Below, one piece after another: positions 1 to 10,450 of a stretch of DNA of 64,000 nucleotides. The first letter of the stretch is position 1. Each line of letters opens with the position of its first letter. The stretch lies in assembly GCA_964016985.1 (NCBI GenBank), contig OZ024826.1, forward strand, positions 70,400,768 to 70,464,767. The letters run 5' to 3'. Origin of the DNA: Anodontia alba (taxonomy: Eukaryota; Mollusca; Bivalvia; Lucinida; Lucinidae). The position numbers and the translations under genes were made by a program. Under the pieces are notes generated by a model that did not search any database, was not told the DNA's origin, and worked only from the letters and a program-made list of their open reading frames with translations.

Positions 1-1000
1 TAGTAGCACAGGCGTGTTGCGGCTGCACATATTTTGACTTTACACAGTTTACTCCTGGGAAACGAGAGGCCGTGCTAATTATTATTGTCGGCTCAAAGTA
101 TGCACCAAAGAGGAGAAATGAAAATCAGGTACAATGGCCAAACATTTTGTGTTTTGGAGCAAAAGTGGGTCGCCAAGTTTCGGTGTTACTTTCTTTCCCC
201 TCCCCGTGGCCCGTGTAGAAAGAAACTAGACAAGGGCCACGGAATAGGCTACGCCGTTCGCGGTCATACTTCCGACTTGTTTTCTCCTTGACATCTCAGT
301 AATCTTAGGTTGATTATATTTTCATTTTCTCAGTACTTAACGAACGATATAGCTAGTTTCAATTCAAATGCGGATGCGCTTTTTATCGGTATAACAATGT
401 TTAATGGTATCTGACATTATTCCACATTTTCAAGTAAATGGTATGTGGAAATATTTTTGTCAGAAAAAAATGACGAGTTATTATTTTATGTTCAGTGTAA
501 GGCAAAGAGTCCGTTTCTATCAAGTCTACGTGCTTCAGCGTCTCTCTGTATCAAGATACCCGATATTGACGATGTGACCTGGAATTGGGGTCGTACAGGA
601 GTCTTATATTAAGAAATCCTGAGAAATAACTCGAAACCATTTGGAAGAAAACTAAAAAAACAAACGTTTAATTTTTCTATCTAAAGATTATCAATAATCG
701 ATGGCAAGCAATCTAGAAGGTTACACGGTCATTGATGTGTAACTCTGGAAATAGTGTCGCGAGAGTACCTAATGTGTACATAATATGCTGTTTCCGTTGA
801 TAAATGCTTAAAATATTTCTACCGCTGAAATGATCTCATGAAGCGGGTAAACGTTTTGAAACTTGAGGGCCGAAAGTAGCTGTCTTGATCAAAAAAATTA
901 ACACCTGCTGCTTTTAGTTTGTGAGTGTGTTCAGTTCTCTCAAAGATCATTCTCGTTAGAATCTATTTGATATTCAATGTTTTGTATTGTTTTCATAAAA
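1..1000. other. Intergenic AT-rich DNA, no gene recognised
   Basis: Only short open frames without recognisable protein features are present. I see no repeat, RNA gene or regulatory motif that I can support. Confidence 0.6.
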
Positions 1001-1004
1001 TTGC

Positions 1005-1385
1005 AGATGCTCGCGGTATCGGCGCTAGGGGACGTATGCAGCCTCGCAAATGACAGTATTGCATATGAAGAAACTTAATAAAGGCGAGTCTCCGATTTTC
1101 CTGATTCTTTATGTGTTCTTTGTTTTAAAAAGCAATCTTTTTTTTTACTTTTAATTTACTCTACTGTAGCTTGTGCCGTGTGGCAGCCGTAAAAAGTCTC
1201 CCCGTACATCATCATAGTGCAGGTTATATTTTTATTTTCTTTTGGATCATTCAGCCCATTCTGGTTATTTTGAAAATCGAATACCGGTTAAGCCGGCGCT
1301 TGGTGGCGTATGCAGCCTCGCAAACTACAGTGTTGCATATGAAGAGACTTAATAAAACCGAGTCTCCGATTTCCCTGATGTTTCT
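1005..1385 (+). repeat. Hairpin-bearing 260-270 bp dispersed repeat, partial dimer
   Basis: Two successive copies of the block running from a CGGCGCTAGGGGGCG-like motif through GCAGCCTCGCAAAC, a tract around GCATATGAAGAG, and a GAGTCTC hairpin region preceding CTGATT. Between them lies the block with the GTGCCGTGTGGCRGCCGTA and CATCATAGTGCAG motifs. The same units recur at 4455-5265, 11660-12150, 23440-23655 (minus), 34680-35045 (minus), 53843-54130 (minus) and 59880-60255. No coding potential is visible. The second copy runs directly into the 69-bp tandem array. Confidence 0.8.
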
Positions 1386-2615
1386 GTGTGAGGAAGTTAA
1401 ATACACTAACAACTCCTCTTCACTAGTTTCTTTCAAACAATTTGAGTTTCGTGCTGTCGATGGGGTTAAATACACTAACAACTCCTCATAACATTTTTCT
1501 TTTAAACAATTGGGGTTTCGTGCTGCAAAGGAGGTTAGATACACTATCAACTAACCATTCTTTTAAACAATTGGAGTTTCGTACTGTTGAGGAAGTAAAA
1601 TACACTAACAACTCCTCTTCACCTTTTTCCTTTAAACAACTGGAGTTTAGGAGTTGTCGAGGAAGTTAAATACACTAACAACTCCTCTTCACTATTTTCG
1701 TTTTAAACAATTGGAGTTTCGTTCTGCCAAGGAAGGTAAATACACTAAAAACTCCTATTCACCATTTTCTATCACACAATCCTCTTCACCTTTTTCCTTT
1801 AAACAATTGGAGTTTTGTTCTGCCAGGGAGGTTAAATACACTAACAACTCCTATTCACCATTTCCTTTCAAACAATTGTAGTTAGGGGTTGTCGAGGAAG
1901 TTAAATAGACTTACAACTCCTCTTCCCCGTTTTCTTTAAAACAATTTTTGTTTCGTGCTGCCAAGGAAGTAAATATACGAATAACTTCTGTTCACCATCT
2001 TCTTTTAAACAATTGGAGTTTCGTGCTGCCAAGAAGGTTAAATACACTAACAACTCCTCTTCAACATTTTATTTTAAACAATTGTAGTTTCGTTCTGCCA
2101 AGGAAGGTAAATACACTAAAAACTCCTATTTACCATTTTCTATCACACAATCGTAGTTAGGAGCTGTCGAGGAAGTTAAATACACTAACAACTCCTCTTC
2201 ACTATTTTCGTTTTAAACAACTGGAGTTTCGTTCTGCCAAGGAAGGTTAATACACTAAAAACTCCTATTTACCATTTTCTATCACACAATCGTAGTTAGG
2301 AGTTGTCGAGGAAGCTAAATACACTAACAACTCCTCTTCATTATTTTCGTTTTAAACAATTGGAGTTTCGTACTGTCAAGGAAGTAAATATACTAATAAT
2401 TCCTCTTCACCATCTTCTTTTAAACAATTTGGGTTTCGTGCTGACCGAGGAAGTTTAATACACTAACAACTCCTCTTCACCACTTTCTTCCAAACAGTTG
2501 GGGTTTTGTGCTGTCGGGGAAGAAAGTTAAATTCACTAACACCAACTCTTCAACATGTTTTTCTTTTAGACATTTAGTGTTTCGTGCTGTTCAGGAAGTT
2601 GAATAAAGAAACGAA
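1386..2615. repeat. 69-bp tandem array, about 17 degenerate copies
   Basis: The unit contains GTTAAATACACTAACAACTC, CTCTTCACCATTTTC, AAACAATTGGAGTTTCGT and GCTGCCAAGGAA in order. The period is about 69 bp, so some copies read through as 23-residue peptide repeats, but stops and frame changes are frequent and codon use is not protein-like. It is best read as a minisatellite. The first copies abut the hairpin-bearing repeat at 1005-1385. Confidence 0.9.
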
Positions 2616-2741
2616 CCTTGCACGCACAGTAAAATATTGTTACGGTTATATTTTCATTTTATTCGTTTACACAGTCAAAAAATAATATTCCACCAGTAAA
2701 TGAATACAGCATTTAACTACTATAATGTTGTAATATATATT

Positions 2742-2743
<2 letters not shown>

Positions 2744-2773
<30 letters not shown>

Positions 2774-2945
2774 GAAATATATATTCAGTAAAAAGAAAAA
2801 AAAAACTGACGGTGATATATCACCAATTTTACACCTACATCGAGTTATGAATATAATCTTCTATATTGCATATATTGCATTCAGTAAACGAAACAGCTGA
2901 TTGTTTTTGTTGTTTTTTGCTTTTTTTTTTTTTTTTTTTTTTTTC
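2744..2945. repeat. Poly-A tract and poly-T tract in inverse orientation
   Basis: A long A-run lies at about 2744-2773 with a second A-rich run near 2790-2805, and a T-run lies at about 2920-2944. About 150 bp separates them. They could be tails of two retroposed copies in opposite orientation, but no body sequence is recognised. Confidence 0.7.
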
Positions 2946-2949
2946 ATCA

Positions 2950-4454
2950 GATTACTCTAAAATCCTGCTGTCAAGAGGTCAGGGGTCAAAATGAAAAATA
3001 ACCGTTCACGCGAATGGCATACTGTAAGTATTTTAACAGTATATGATCTGCATGCAAGAGTCGGATGATAAGCGTCCCTCAAACGGTCTCGTGCCGTCTT
3101 ACAGGAAATACGCAGACGACTGGCATAAAGTGACGTCGAAGGTGCGTAGTACGTATATGAACGTCTTGAAGGTCACATCTGGACATTCAGACCTTTTGTT
3201 GTCAGTAATGCATTCATACTGTTTAAAACGGTTCCATGGACTAAAGATCGTCTGCCAAATGCAACCTACTGACGTTCACAACGCTTACGCCAGTGAACAA
3301 CATCCCAAATATCTGATTCTTCTGATATTCGGAGGGACGTGGCGATTATACACAAGTAAACTTGCCAATACATCGGCCTATGTATGCTCGTGGTAAATGT
3401 GCTTAGCGTGTAAGTGCAGTCCGTACCGACTACGCTGTGGCTAATCAAATGGCAAATCATTTCAGACGATGAGCACACTCGCCATCAATATAATGTTCTA
3501 TAAAATATGTGCATGGTCGAAAAAACATTACGGAATAAAATGAAAACAAAAACCATCAAGTTTCTGTTTTGCTGAGTATATATACATATGGAAAACAAAC
3601 AGTAGAACGGACATAGCTCTGCAAGCACAAGTCCGACGAGGAACAATGAAAAATACGGATCTGCTATATTTATATGAAATTGCGACCGAAGTTGCATATT
3701 TCTTAAGCTATCACATACACCCAACGTATTACAGGTAGACAGATAGACGGATGAACATGACAGAAGCAAAGTGTCTTCTCAAACTTCCGAATGTCGAGGC
3801 ATAAAAGCCTGATAAAGCAATTTTATTCTGAACGAAAACAACATTCTGTATCTAAGTTACAGTTTCTTTAGGGACAGAAAATTGAATTTTTATACCGATT
3901 TCAAGAAAAAAAAAGTTATAAAGGTAAACATTCATTCCTACAGCTAGAAAGTTGCATTTTCCATACATGTTGTTCTGCAGTAGTAAACAAATGTTAAAAA
4001 GACGAAGCGAATTACCGTGGACGCATAAGTGTTCAAAAACACCCTCTTCGTGATAGATTGAAATCAGTAAAATCTGCTGATATAAAGTCATACAGATAAG
4101 TCATCACAGCCATTCCCGTTCGCTCAATTCCTTTAAGCTTGCAATCAATAATTGCTTACACAGCTTCTTTAGACCTTTCAGCTTGAAGAGCTATTTGAAA
4201 TGTGTTAATATTCCATTTTGTACATCCAGCATGTGCGCTCTTGTTTTTTTTTCTAGACAAATAATCTATCGCTGAACAAAATATTTAATTGTCATTCTTT
4301 TAAGTTTATTGTTTTGTGTTTACGTGTGTATTTTCCTCAAAATGCTCTGATTCGGAATACACAAATTGACAGTTTCGAAATGTCTATCGTACGCGCTGTT
4401 TGCCTAATACGTTTTGCTATCTTAAAAATATCTGGTATTTATGTATATCGCAAA
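2950..4454. other. No gene recognised
   Basis: An open frame of 117 codons at 3043-3396 has no domain, signal peptide or membrane segment that I recognise and no support from neighbouring splice-like signals. The rest is AT-rich and unremarkable. Confidence 0.5.
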
Positions 4455-5265
4455 CAGTGCTAGGGTGAGTTTGCAGCTGGACGACCTACATTACTGTAAT
4501 CGCAGTGACACCGAGATTCTAATTTTTGTTCTTTTAAATGTTCTTTTCTTTCAAAGGCTACTTTTATAGATAATATTTGACTTAAGTTCAGCTGATCCTA
4601 AATGGCGTATGGCGGCCGTAAATGTCTCCTCGTACTTCATCATAGTGCAGTTTTTTTTTGTTTGTTTTTTTTTATTATTTTTCTTCAGATCATTGAGCCT
4701 CTTCTGATATCTTGGAAAATCGAGTTGCGCTTAATATGGTCCTGACTGAAGGGCGCAAGCACCTCTACAAACTATACAGCTGTCATATGAAGAGTCTCAA
4801 TGGAACTCAGACTCCGATTTTCCTTATTTTCTGAGTGCTTTGTTTTTAATGAAAAGTTTCATAGCTTTTTATTTGAATTCATTGCAGCTGGTGCTAAGTG
4901 CCGTGTGACGGCCGTAAAAAAGTATTTCCTTACTTCATCATAGTGCAGTTTATATTTCCCTTGGGACCACTAAGACCATTCTGGTATCTTGGACAATTAA
5001 GTTACTCTAAAACCGGTGCTACATGGGGAGTTTTGCAACCTCTACTGCTGCCATATAAAAAGTCTCAATGGAACCATTCTTTTATGTGTTCCTTGTTTCC
5101 AGTGGCAAACTTTATTGATATTATTTGACTTGAAAGAATTCTCCCCGCACTACACTATAATGCATTTATTATTTTTATTTTCCTTGGACTTATTGCGTCT
5201 TGGAAATTCGAGTTCTGCTCAAGCCGATGCTGGGGCCTCAGCAGCACATTCGGGCACGAATACTT
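4455..5265 (+). repeat. Hairpin-bearing dispersed repeat, about three diverged units
   Basis: Three diverged successive units of the same family as 1005-1385. Landmarks repeat at about 260-bp spacing: the CATATGAAGAGTCTCAATGG block near 4785, its weaker counterpart near 5053, and the GGCGGCCGTAAATGTCTCC block near 4611 with a counterpart near 4905. Divergence is higher than in the 11.7 kb and 60 kb copies, so this cluster is probably older. Confidence 0.7.
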
Positions 5266-5593
5266 GATCTAATGACGCATCATTCTTACATCTCCTGCAT
5301 TTCGTTTCGGATATACCTGATATATATAGCTGGATATAAGCTTCCTTGGAAGTACAGCCTTTCAGATATATTGGAAGCATTTAAAAGAAAGAATATTTTT
5401 TCCAAGTAAGCTGTCATGGAAGAAATGTTAAATGTAAAATGCAAGAACGTGAATTACATATGTGGTATAACCGGATCTCAAACCCGGCGTTTAGTCGATT
5501 CAGACGTATACATGGTAACTTTCACAGTCATTCGTTTTGTTTATTGTCAAACCAGACGCCTAAACTTACAGTGGCAAGTAAGTCATTATTCAG

Positions 5594-5890
5594 ATGCTTA
5601 CGAATGTAATATGTGACGATGATGTCCGGTTATACTACAAATCTAGCAAGTGTTATCATAATTTTGTGGATCACATTATTAGTGAATGTCCATACTTACA
5701 CTTGGAAAGAGTTATGTTATGGGACAAACTGTACCATGTGGACGAATATTTGAGAAGTTGTATAAAATCTCATTGTCATCTTTACTTCTTGGCGAAGAGT
5801 ATTGTGATTTTGATTTTAACATATATATGTATGATGGCAGATGTGCTTTTTGATGTTTTTGTTTACCATTCATGCATGTTATGTGGGTAA
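5594..5890 (+). pseudogene. Possible tail fragment of a LINE-type reverse transcriptase protein
   Basis: A 98-codon open frame contains a stretch around residues 25-48 reading HIISECPYLHLERVMLW. The pattern H-x-x-x-x-C-P-x(4)-R-x(3)-W resembles the C-terminal zinc-finger-like tail seen after the RT domain in some non-LTR retrotransposons. No RT motif is seen upstream. The match is short and may be chance. Confidence 0.3.
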
Positions 5891-6136
5891 AGTATACTAA
5901 TAACACGTTGTATATCTAATGACACGTTGCCCTGTAGGGTAAAACATATGGTATGTTAAAGTGTGTGTATACTGCTGTTAGGCAATCAGTATTTCCTCAC
6001 TAGAAAGGACTTAGTCATTACTTGTCATTACTAGTCATCTTATGGTGCATCATTGCTACATCTATTGCATTTCGTTTTGGTAAGGGATTTATTAGTAGTG
6101 ATTCACTTTGAGATAAGAACATTCATTTTACACAGC

Positions 6137-6283
6137 TTTTCTACCCATGTGCAATTAATATGGCCCCAACTTCGAATGAAATTGGTGGGGCATATTACTT
6201 TGCACTCGTTCACTACCCATATGCAATTATTATGGCCCCAACTTCGAATGAAATCGGTGGGGCATATTACTTTGCATTCATTC
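6137..6283. repeat. 70-bp tandem duplication
   Basis: Two near-identical copies of about 70 bp, each containing ATGGCCCCAACTTCGAATGA and GGTGGGGCATATTACTTTGC. They differ at few positions, suggesting a recent local duplication. Confidence 0.85.
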
Positions 6284-6399
6284 GTCTGTCTATACTTTCG
6301 TCCGTTTGTCAAGCTTTTTGTGCATGTACTATCTTAAGAGTTGACCCCTATTTTTTCTTGTTCGATACATATGTTCTTTCAGAGTTATGCCCCTTTGAA

Positions 6400-6772
6400 A
6401 AAATCAGAACCTTGTCAACAAGATATATCAAAAAGTATTTAAGCCAGGGTTTTGAAATCTGATACAGAGATTAGGAATGATGCGTAGATTACTCGTTTAG
6501 ATGTTAAGGGAATTTCGTGAAAAATTGATATAGTTATGGCCCTACGCGGTTCTGGGCATTTTGACCTTGTCAGCAAGCTATCTCAAAAAGTATTTATGCT
6601 AGGGTCTTGAAATTTTATATGCTGATTGGAGTTGATGTGTAAATAACTTGATAAGATTTCAAACGGAATCCGGGAAAAATTGATAAAGTTATGGCCCTTT
6701 GTGGTTCCTGGCATTTGGACATTGTCAGCAATATATCTCAAAAGAATTTAAGCTAAGGTCTTGAAATGTTAT
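6400..6772. repeat. ~154-bp satellite, left part
   Basis: Units recur at about 153-155 bp, marked by GACCTTGTCAGCAAG, ATATCTCAAAAAGTATTTAA, GGGTCTTGAAATTTTATA, GATGATGTGTAGATTACCTG and GTTATGGCCCT. The array is interrupted by the inverted-end element at 6773-8240 and resumes at 8241. Confidence 0.85.
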
Positions 6773-8240
6773 TGTCCCCCGCCTTTTTCGAAGAAAAGCG
6801 CAGGGACACTGTTTTTGGCTTTCCGTGGTGCATGGTGTGTGGCGCGTGGCGCGTGGTTCCGAATTTTTAGTAGGTATCTTGTCCCCTTAACTCCCCCCAC
6901 AGTTTTTGTCCGATCCTTTTGAAACTTTACAGATGCTTTAAGGATGGTCTGAAGATATGTATGTCTTTTTTTCAGAATCCTGAAATTATTTTTTATTACT
7001 TTTTACACATTTTGAACTTAGACATTTTTTTAGTTCTAATATTACAGGTCTATAGGAAGTATATGTCCCCTTAACTCCTCCCACAGTTTTTGGCCGATCC
7101 TTTTGAAACTTTACTTGGGCTTTTAGGATGGCCTGAAGATATGCATTTGGATTTTTCAGAATCCTGAAATAATTTTTATCACTTTTTCTGCATTTTTAAC
7201 TTAGACATTTTTTGAGTTCTAATATTACAGAAGTGTATAGGGAGTAGGTACCTTGTCCCCTTAACTCCTCCCACAGTTTTTGGCCGATCCTTTTGAAACT
7301 TTACATGGGCTTTTAGGATGGCCTGAAGATATGCATGTGTTTTTTTTTTTTCAGAATCCTGAAATAATTTTTTATTACTTTTTCCGCATTTTTAACTTAG
7401 ACATTTTTTTAGTTCTATTACTACAGAAGCGTATTGGGAATAGGTACCTTGTCCCCTTAACTCCTACCACAGTTTTAAGCCGATCCTTTTCAAACTTTAC
7501 AGGTGCTTTAAGGATGGTCTGAAGATATGCATGTGGTTTTTCAGAATCCTAAAATTATTTTTTATCACTTTACACATTTTGAATTTAGACATTTTTTTAG
7601 TTCTAATATTACAGAAGTGTATAGGGAGTAGCAACCTTGTCCCCTTAACTCCTCCCACAGTTTTTGGCCGATCCTTTTGAGACTTTACATGGGCTTTTAG
7701 GATGGCCTGAAGATATGCATGTGGATTTTTCAGAATCCTGAAATACTTTTTTTATCACTTTTTCCGCATTTTTAACTTAGACATTTTTTGAAATCTAATA
7801 TTACTGAAGTATAGGGAGTAGGAACCTTGTCCCTTTAACTACTCCCACAGTTTTTGGCCGATCCTTTTGAAACTTTACATGGGCTTTTAGGATGGCCTGA
7901 AGATATGCATGTGTTTTTTTTTCAGAATCCTGAAATAATTTTTATCACTTTTTCCGCATTTTTAACTTAGACATTTTTTGAGTTCTAATACTACAGAAGC
8001 GTATAGGGAGTAGGTACCTTGTCCCCGTAACTCCTACCACAGTTTTAAGCCGATCCTTTTGAAACTTTACAGGTGCTTTAAGGATGGTCTGAAGATATGC
8101 ATGTGGTTTTTTCAGAATCCTGAAATTATTTTTTATCGCTGGTTTCCTGCTTCAATACTTAGGTAAGTGATACAGGACCAATGGTCCTCTGGTTAACTTA
8201 CCCATTTTTAACACCTCAAATAAAAATAAGGCGGGGGACA
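6773..8240. mobile_element. 1.47-kb element with 13-bp inverted ends and seven internal ~190-bp tandem repeats
   Basis: The ends TGTCCCCCGCCTT (6773) and AAGGCGGGGGACA (8228-8240) are exact inverted complements. Between 6881 and about 8140 lie seven head-to-tail units of about 185-195 bp, each beginning near GTCCCCTTAACTCCTCCCAC and containing GCCGATCCTTTTGAAACTTT, GGATGGCCTGAAGATATGCA and TTTTTCAGAATCCTGAAAT. No protein is encoded. It sits inside the ~154-bp satellite, which continues on both sides. Its layout recalls the bivalve pearl-type non-autonomous elements with a tandem core, but here the ends are short inverted repeats. I could not identify a target duplication. Confidence 0.75.
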
Positions 8241-9262
8241 TAAATTCCCTATGGAATTTGCTTGTTTGCTAATTGGGAATGATGTGTAGGTTACCTGATC
8301 AGATTTTGAGGGAATTCTCTGAAAAATTAACGTAGTTATGGCTCTTGCAGTTCTGGACATTTTGACCTTGTCAGCAAGATATCTCACAGAGTATCTAAGC
8401 TAGGGTAATGAAATTTTAAATGCTTATTGGAGATGAAAATTTGATTACCTGATTAGATTTTTGAGTAATTCCGAGATATATCGACAAAACTGTTGTCCTT
8501 TGTGGTTCTGGGCAACGCTTTTTGTGCATGCCATATCTTAAGAACCCTGCGTGCTAGGGTTTAAAATTTTAAAAATAGGTTCCTCATGAAAAAATAGCCA
8601 ATGCGTATTTTTTTTCTTGTCCGGTGTAACTTGAGATGTTTAAGACCATGAGATGTTTCAGAACGCATGCGTTACGGAAGCGGATATAGAGTGGGGGACA
8701 AGGCATGATAATTGTCAGAATTTTTCTGCCCCAATACTGACTTTCTATTTTGCTATTGTCTATTAAGTATTTTTTTTTCTTTTCTTTTCTCCGTGCTGCA
8801 TTTGAATTTGGAATACCCAGATGAATTATGGAGGTATTTGTCTTGCTTCGACACCTGTATTATTTTTGTTGACATACGGCGTGAAGAACGAAAACGTGCA
8901 TTCATATACTCCGTGTGGGACTGTTTACTTACCAGCTTACGGTTTGTTACCTACAAAAATGTATTTTTGTTTTTCTTATTTATTTTATGATCAGACGGCT
9001 GCATGAAAATGAATTTTAGTTAGGGTCTTGAACTTTTATATGCTAATATGATGTATAGATTACAAGATCAGAGTTTGAAGAACTTCGTGGAAACTTGACT
9101 TAGTTATGGTCCTTTGTGGTTCTTGGCAGTTTGACCTTTGCAAAATATCATAAAAGGTATTTAAACTTGGGTCTTTAATTTCAATGTCCTGATTAGAGAT
9201 GATGTGTAAATTTCCTGATTAAACTTTGAGGTAATTCCATGTAATTGACAAAATTATGGCCC
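8241..9262. repeat. ~154-bp satellite, right part, diverged
   Basis: Blocks of the 6400-6772 satellite resume after the inserted element: GATGATGTGTAGGTTACCTG near 8280, GACCTTGTCAGCAAG near 8363, and GATTAGAGATGATGTGTAAA near 9190. About 8510-8990 is poorly matched and includes a GTGGGGGACA motif at about 8691-8700, which could be a solo end of the element at 6773-8240. Confidence 0.65.
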
Positions 9263-9328
9263 TTATGCTTGATTTCTCCCTATCCGACGGATCATTAAGA
9301 GAAATCAAGCATAATACTGTTCCATGAA

Positions 9329-9405
9329 GCGTAGTGGTGCAGTGGTTATGTCTCTTGTCTCTGAAGGGCTAGGCGCTGCCGGCGTGGGTTCGAACCTTAT
9401 ACAGC
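9329..9405 (+). ncRNA. tRNA-like SINE head, copy 1
   Basis: TGGTGCAGTGG matches the Pol III box A pattern, and GGTTCGAACC at 9387-9396 is a perfect box B core. This copy lacks about 9 bp of the GCCGTCGTAGCC segment present in the other heads. Acceptor ends do not pair cleanly, so it is not a functional tRNA gene. Confidence 0.6.
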
Positions 9406-9662
9406 CCAGTGGTATTTCATATTACTCCCTATACACTTTTTTTCTGAAGTACTTGCATCAGTAATGATCCTGGGCCGGAATTTTTTGTTGAAGTTTGTTT
9501 AAATCTTAAATTATAATAATATTTTCCAAACTTCAGTATCCTGTGGATCCAGAGAGTTCCTTGTATATAATTGGTGCGCTAGCGCACCAAAAATTTACCC
9601 TATCCGACAGGTCATTCAGAGAAATCAAGCATAATACTGTTCCATGAAACTTGTTTTTTAAC

Positions 9663-9752
9663 AAGCGTAGTGGTGCAGTGGTTATGTCTCTTGACTCTGA
9701 AGACCTAGGCGCTGCCGTCGTAGCCGGCGTGGGTTCGAACCTCACTCAGCCC
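9663..9752 (+). ncRNA. tRNA-like SINE head, copy 2
   Basis: Box A is TGGTGCAGTGG and box B GGTTCGAACC lies at 9732-9741. The segment TTGACTCTGAAGA resembles the anticodon arm of tRNA-Gln(CUG), but an insert of about 20 bases before the T-arm is unlike a normal Gln tRNA. Confidence 0.6.
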
Positions 9753-10006
9753 AGTGGTATTTCATATTACTCCCTATACACTTTTTTCTGAAGTACTTGC
9801 ATCAGTAATGATCCTGGACCAGAATTCTTTGTTGAAGTTTGTTTAAATCTTAAATTATAATAATATTTTCCAAGCTTCAGTATCCTGTGGATCCAGAGAG
9901 TTCCTTGTATATAATGAGTGCGCTAGCGCACCGAAAATTTACCCTATCCGACGGGTCATTCAGAGAAATCAAGCATAATACTGTTCCATGAAACTAGTTT
10001 TTAACA

Positions 10007-10092
10007 AGCGTAGTGGTGCAGTGGTTATGTCTCTTGACTGAAGGCTAGGCGCTGCCGTCGTAGCCGGCGTGGGTTCGAACCTTACTCAGCCC
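10007..10092 (+). ncRNA. tRNA-like SINE head, copy 3
   Basis: Box A TGGTGCAGTGG and box B GGTTCGAACC at 10072-10081 are intact. The anticodon-like region carries a short deletion relative to copy 2. Confidence 0.6.
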
Positions 10093-10332
10093 AGTGGTAT
10101 TTCATATTACTCCCTATACACTTCTTTCTGAAGCACTTGCATCAGTAATGATCCTAGGCCGGAATTCTTTGTTGAAGTTTGTTTAAATCTTAAATTATAA
10201 TAATATTTTCCAAGCTTCAGTATCCTGTGGATCTAGAGAGTTTAATGAGTGCGCTAGCGCACCAAAAATTTACCCTATCCGACGGGTTATTCAGAGAAAT
10301 CAAGCATAATACTGTTCCATGAAACTTTAACA

Positions 10333-10422
10333 AGCGTAGTGGTGCAGTGGTTATGTCTTTTTGACTCTGAAGGGCTGGGCGCTGCCGTCGTAGCCGGCGT
10401 GGGTTCGAACCTCACTCAGCCC
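10333..10422 (+). ncRNA. tRNA-like SINE head, copy 4
   Basis: Box A TGGTGCAGTGG and box B GGTTCGAACC at 10402-10411 are intact. The unit ends soon after CATATTACTCCCTAT, where an AT dinucleotide run replaces the usual tail, so the array terminates here. Confidence 0.6.
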
Positions 10423-10450
10423 AGTGGTATTTCATATTACTCCCTATCTA

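Larger units (their letters stand above)
9264..10450 (+). repeat. Tandem array of four SINE-like monomers of 330-345 bp
   Basis: Box B spacing of the tRNA-like head gives periods of 345, 340 and 330 bp. Each unit runs: GAGAAATCAAGCATAATACT, a tRNA-like head with box A and box B, CAGCCCAGTGGTATTTCAT, a tail with CTTAAATTATAATAATATT, a palindrome centred on GTGCGCTAGCGCAC, and ACCCTATCCGACGGGTCATT. The left edge forms a hairpin: ATGCTTGATTTCTC at about 9266 pairs with GAGAAATCAAGCAT at about 9300. Units are highly similar, so the array looks young. SINEs are usually dispersed rather than tandem. Confidence 0.8.

Noticed and set aside
1171..2160. Overlapping open frames in the 69-bp array with a 23-residue peptide repeat
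   Set aside because: The period happens to be divisible by three. Stops, frame changes and repeats on both strands show a minisatellite and not a gene.
3043..3396. 117-codon frame
   Set aside because: No domain, signal or splice context. Length is compatible with chance in a 64-kb window.
8691..8700. Second right end of the inverted-end element
   Set aside because: Only GTGGGGGACA matches; no core repeat precedes it.
9329..10422. Four functional tRNA genes
   Set aside because: Box A and B are good, but the acceptor stems do not pair and an insert lies before the T-arm. They repeat with long common tails, as in SINEs.
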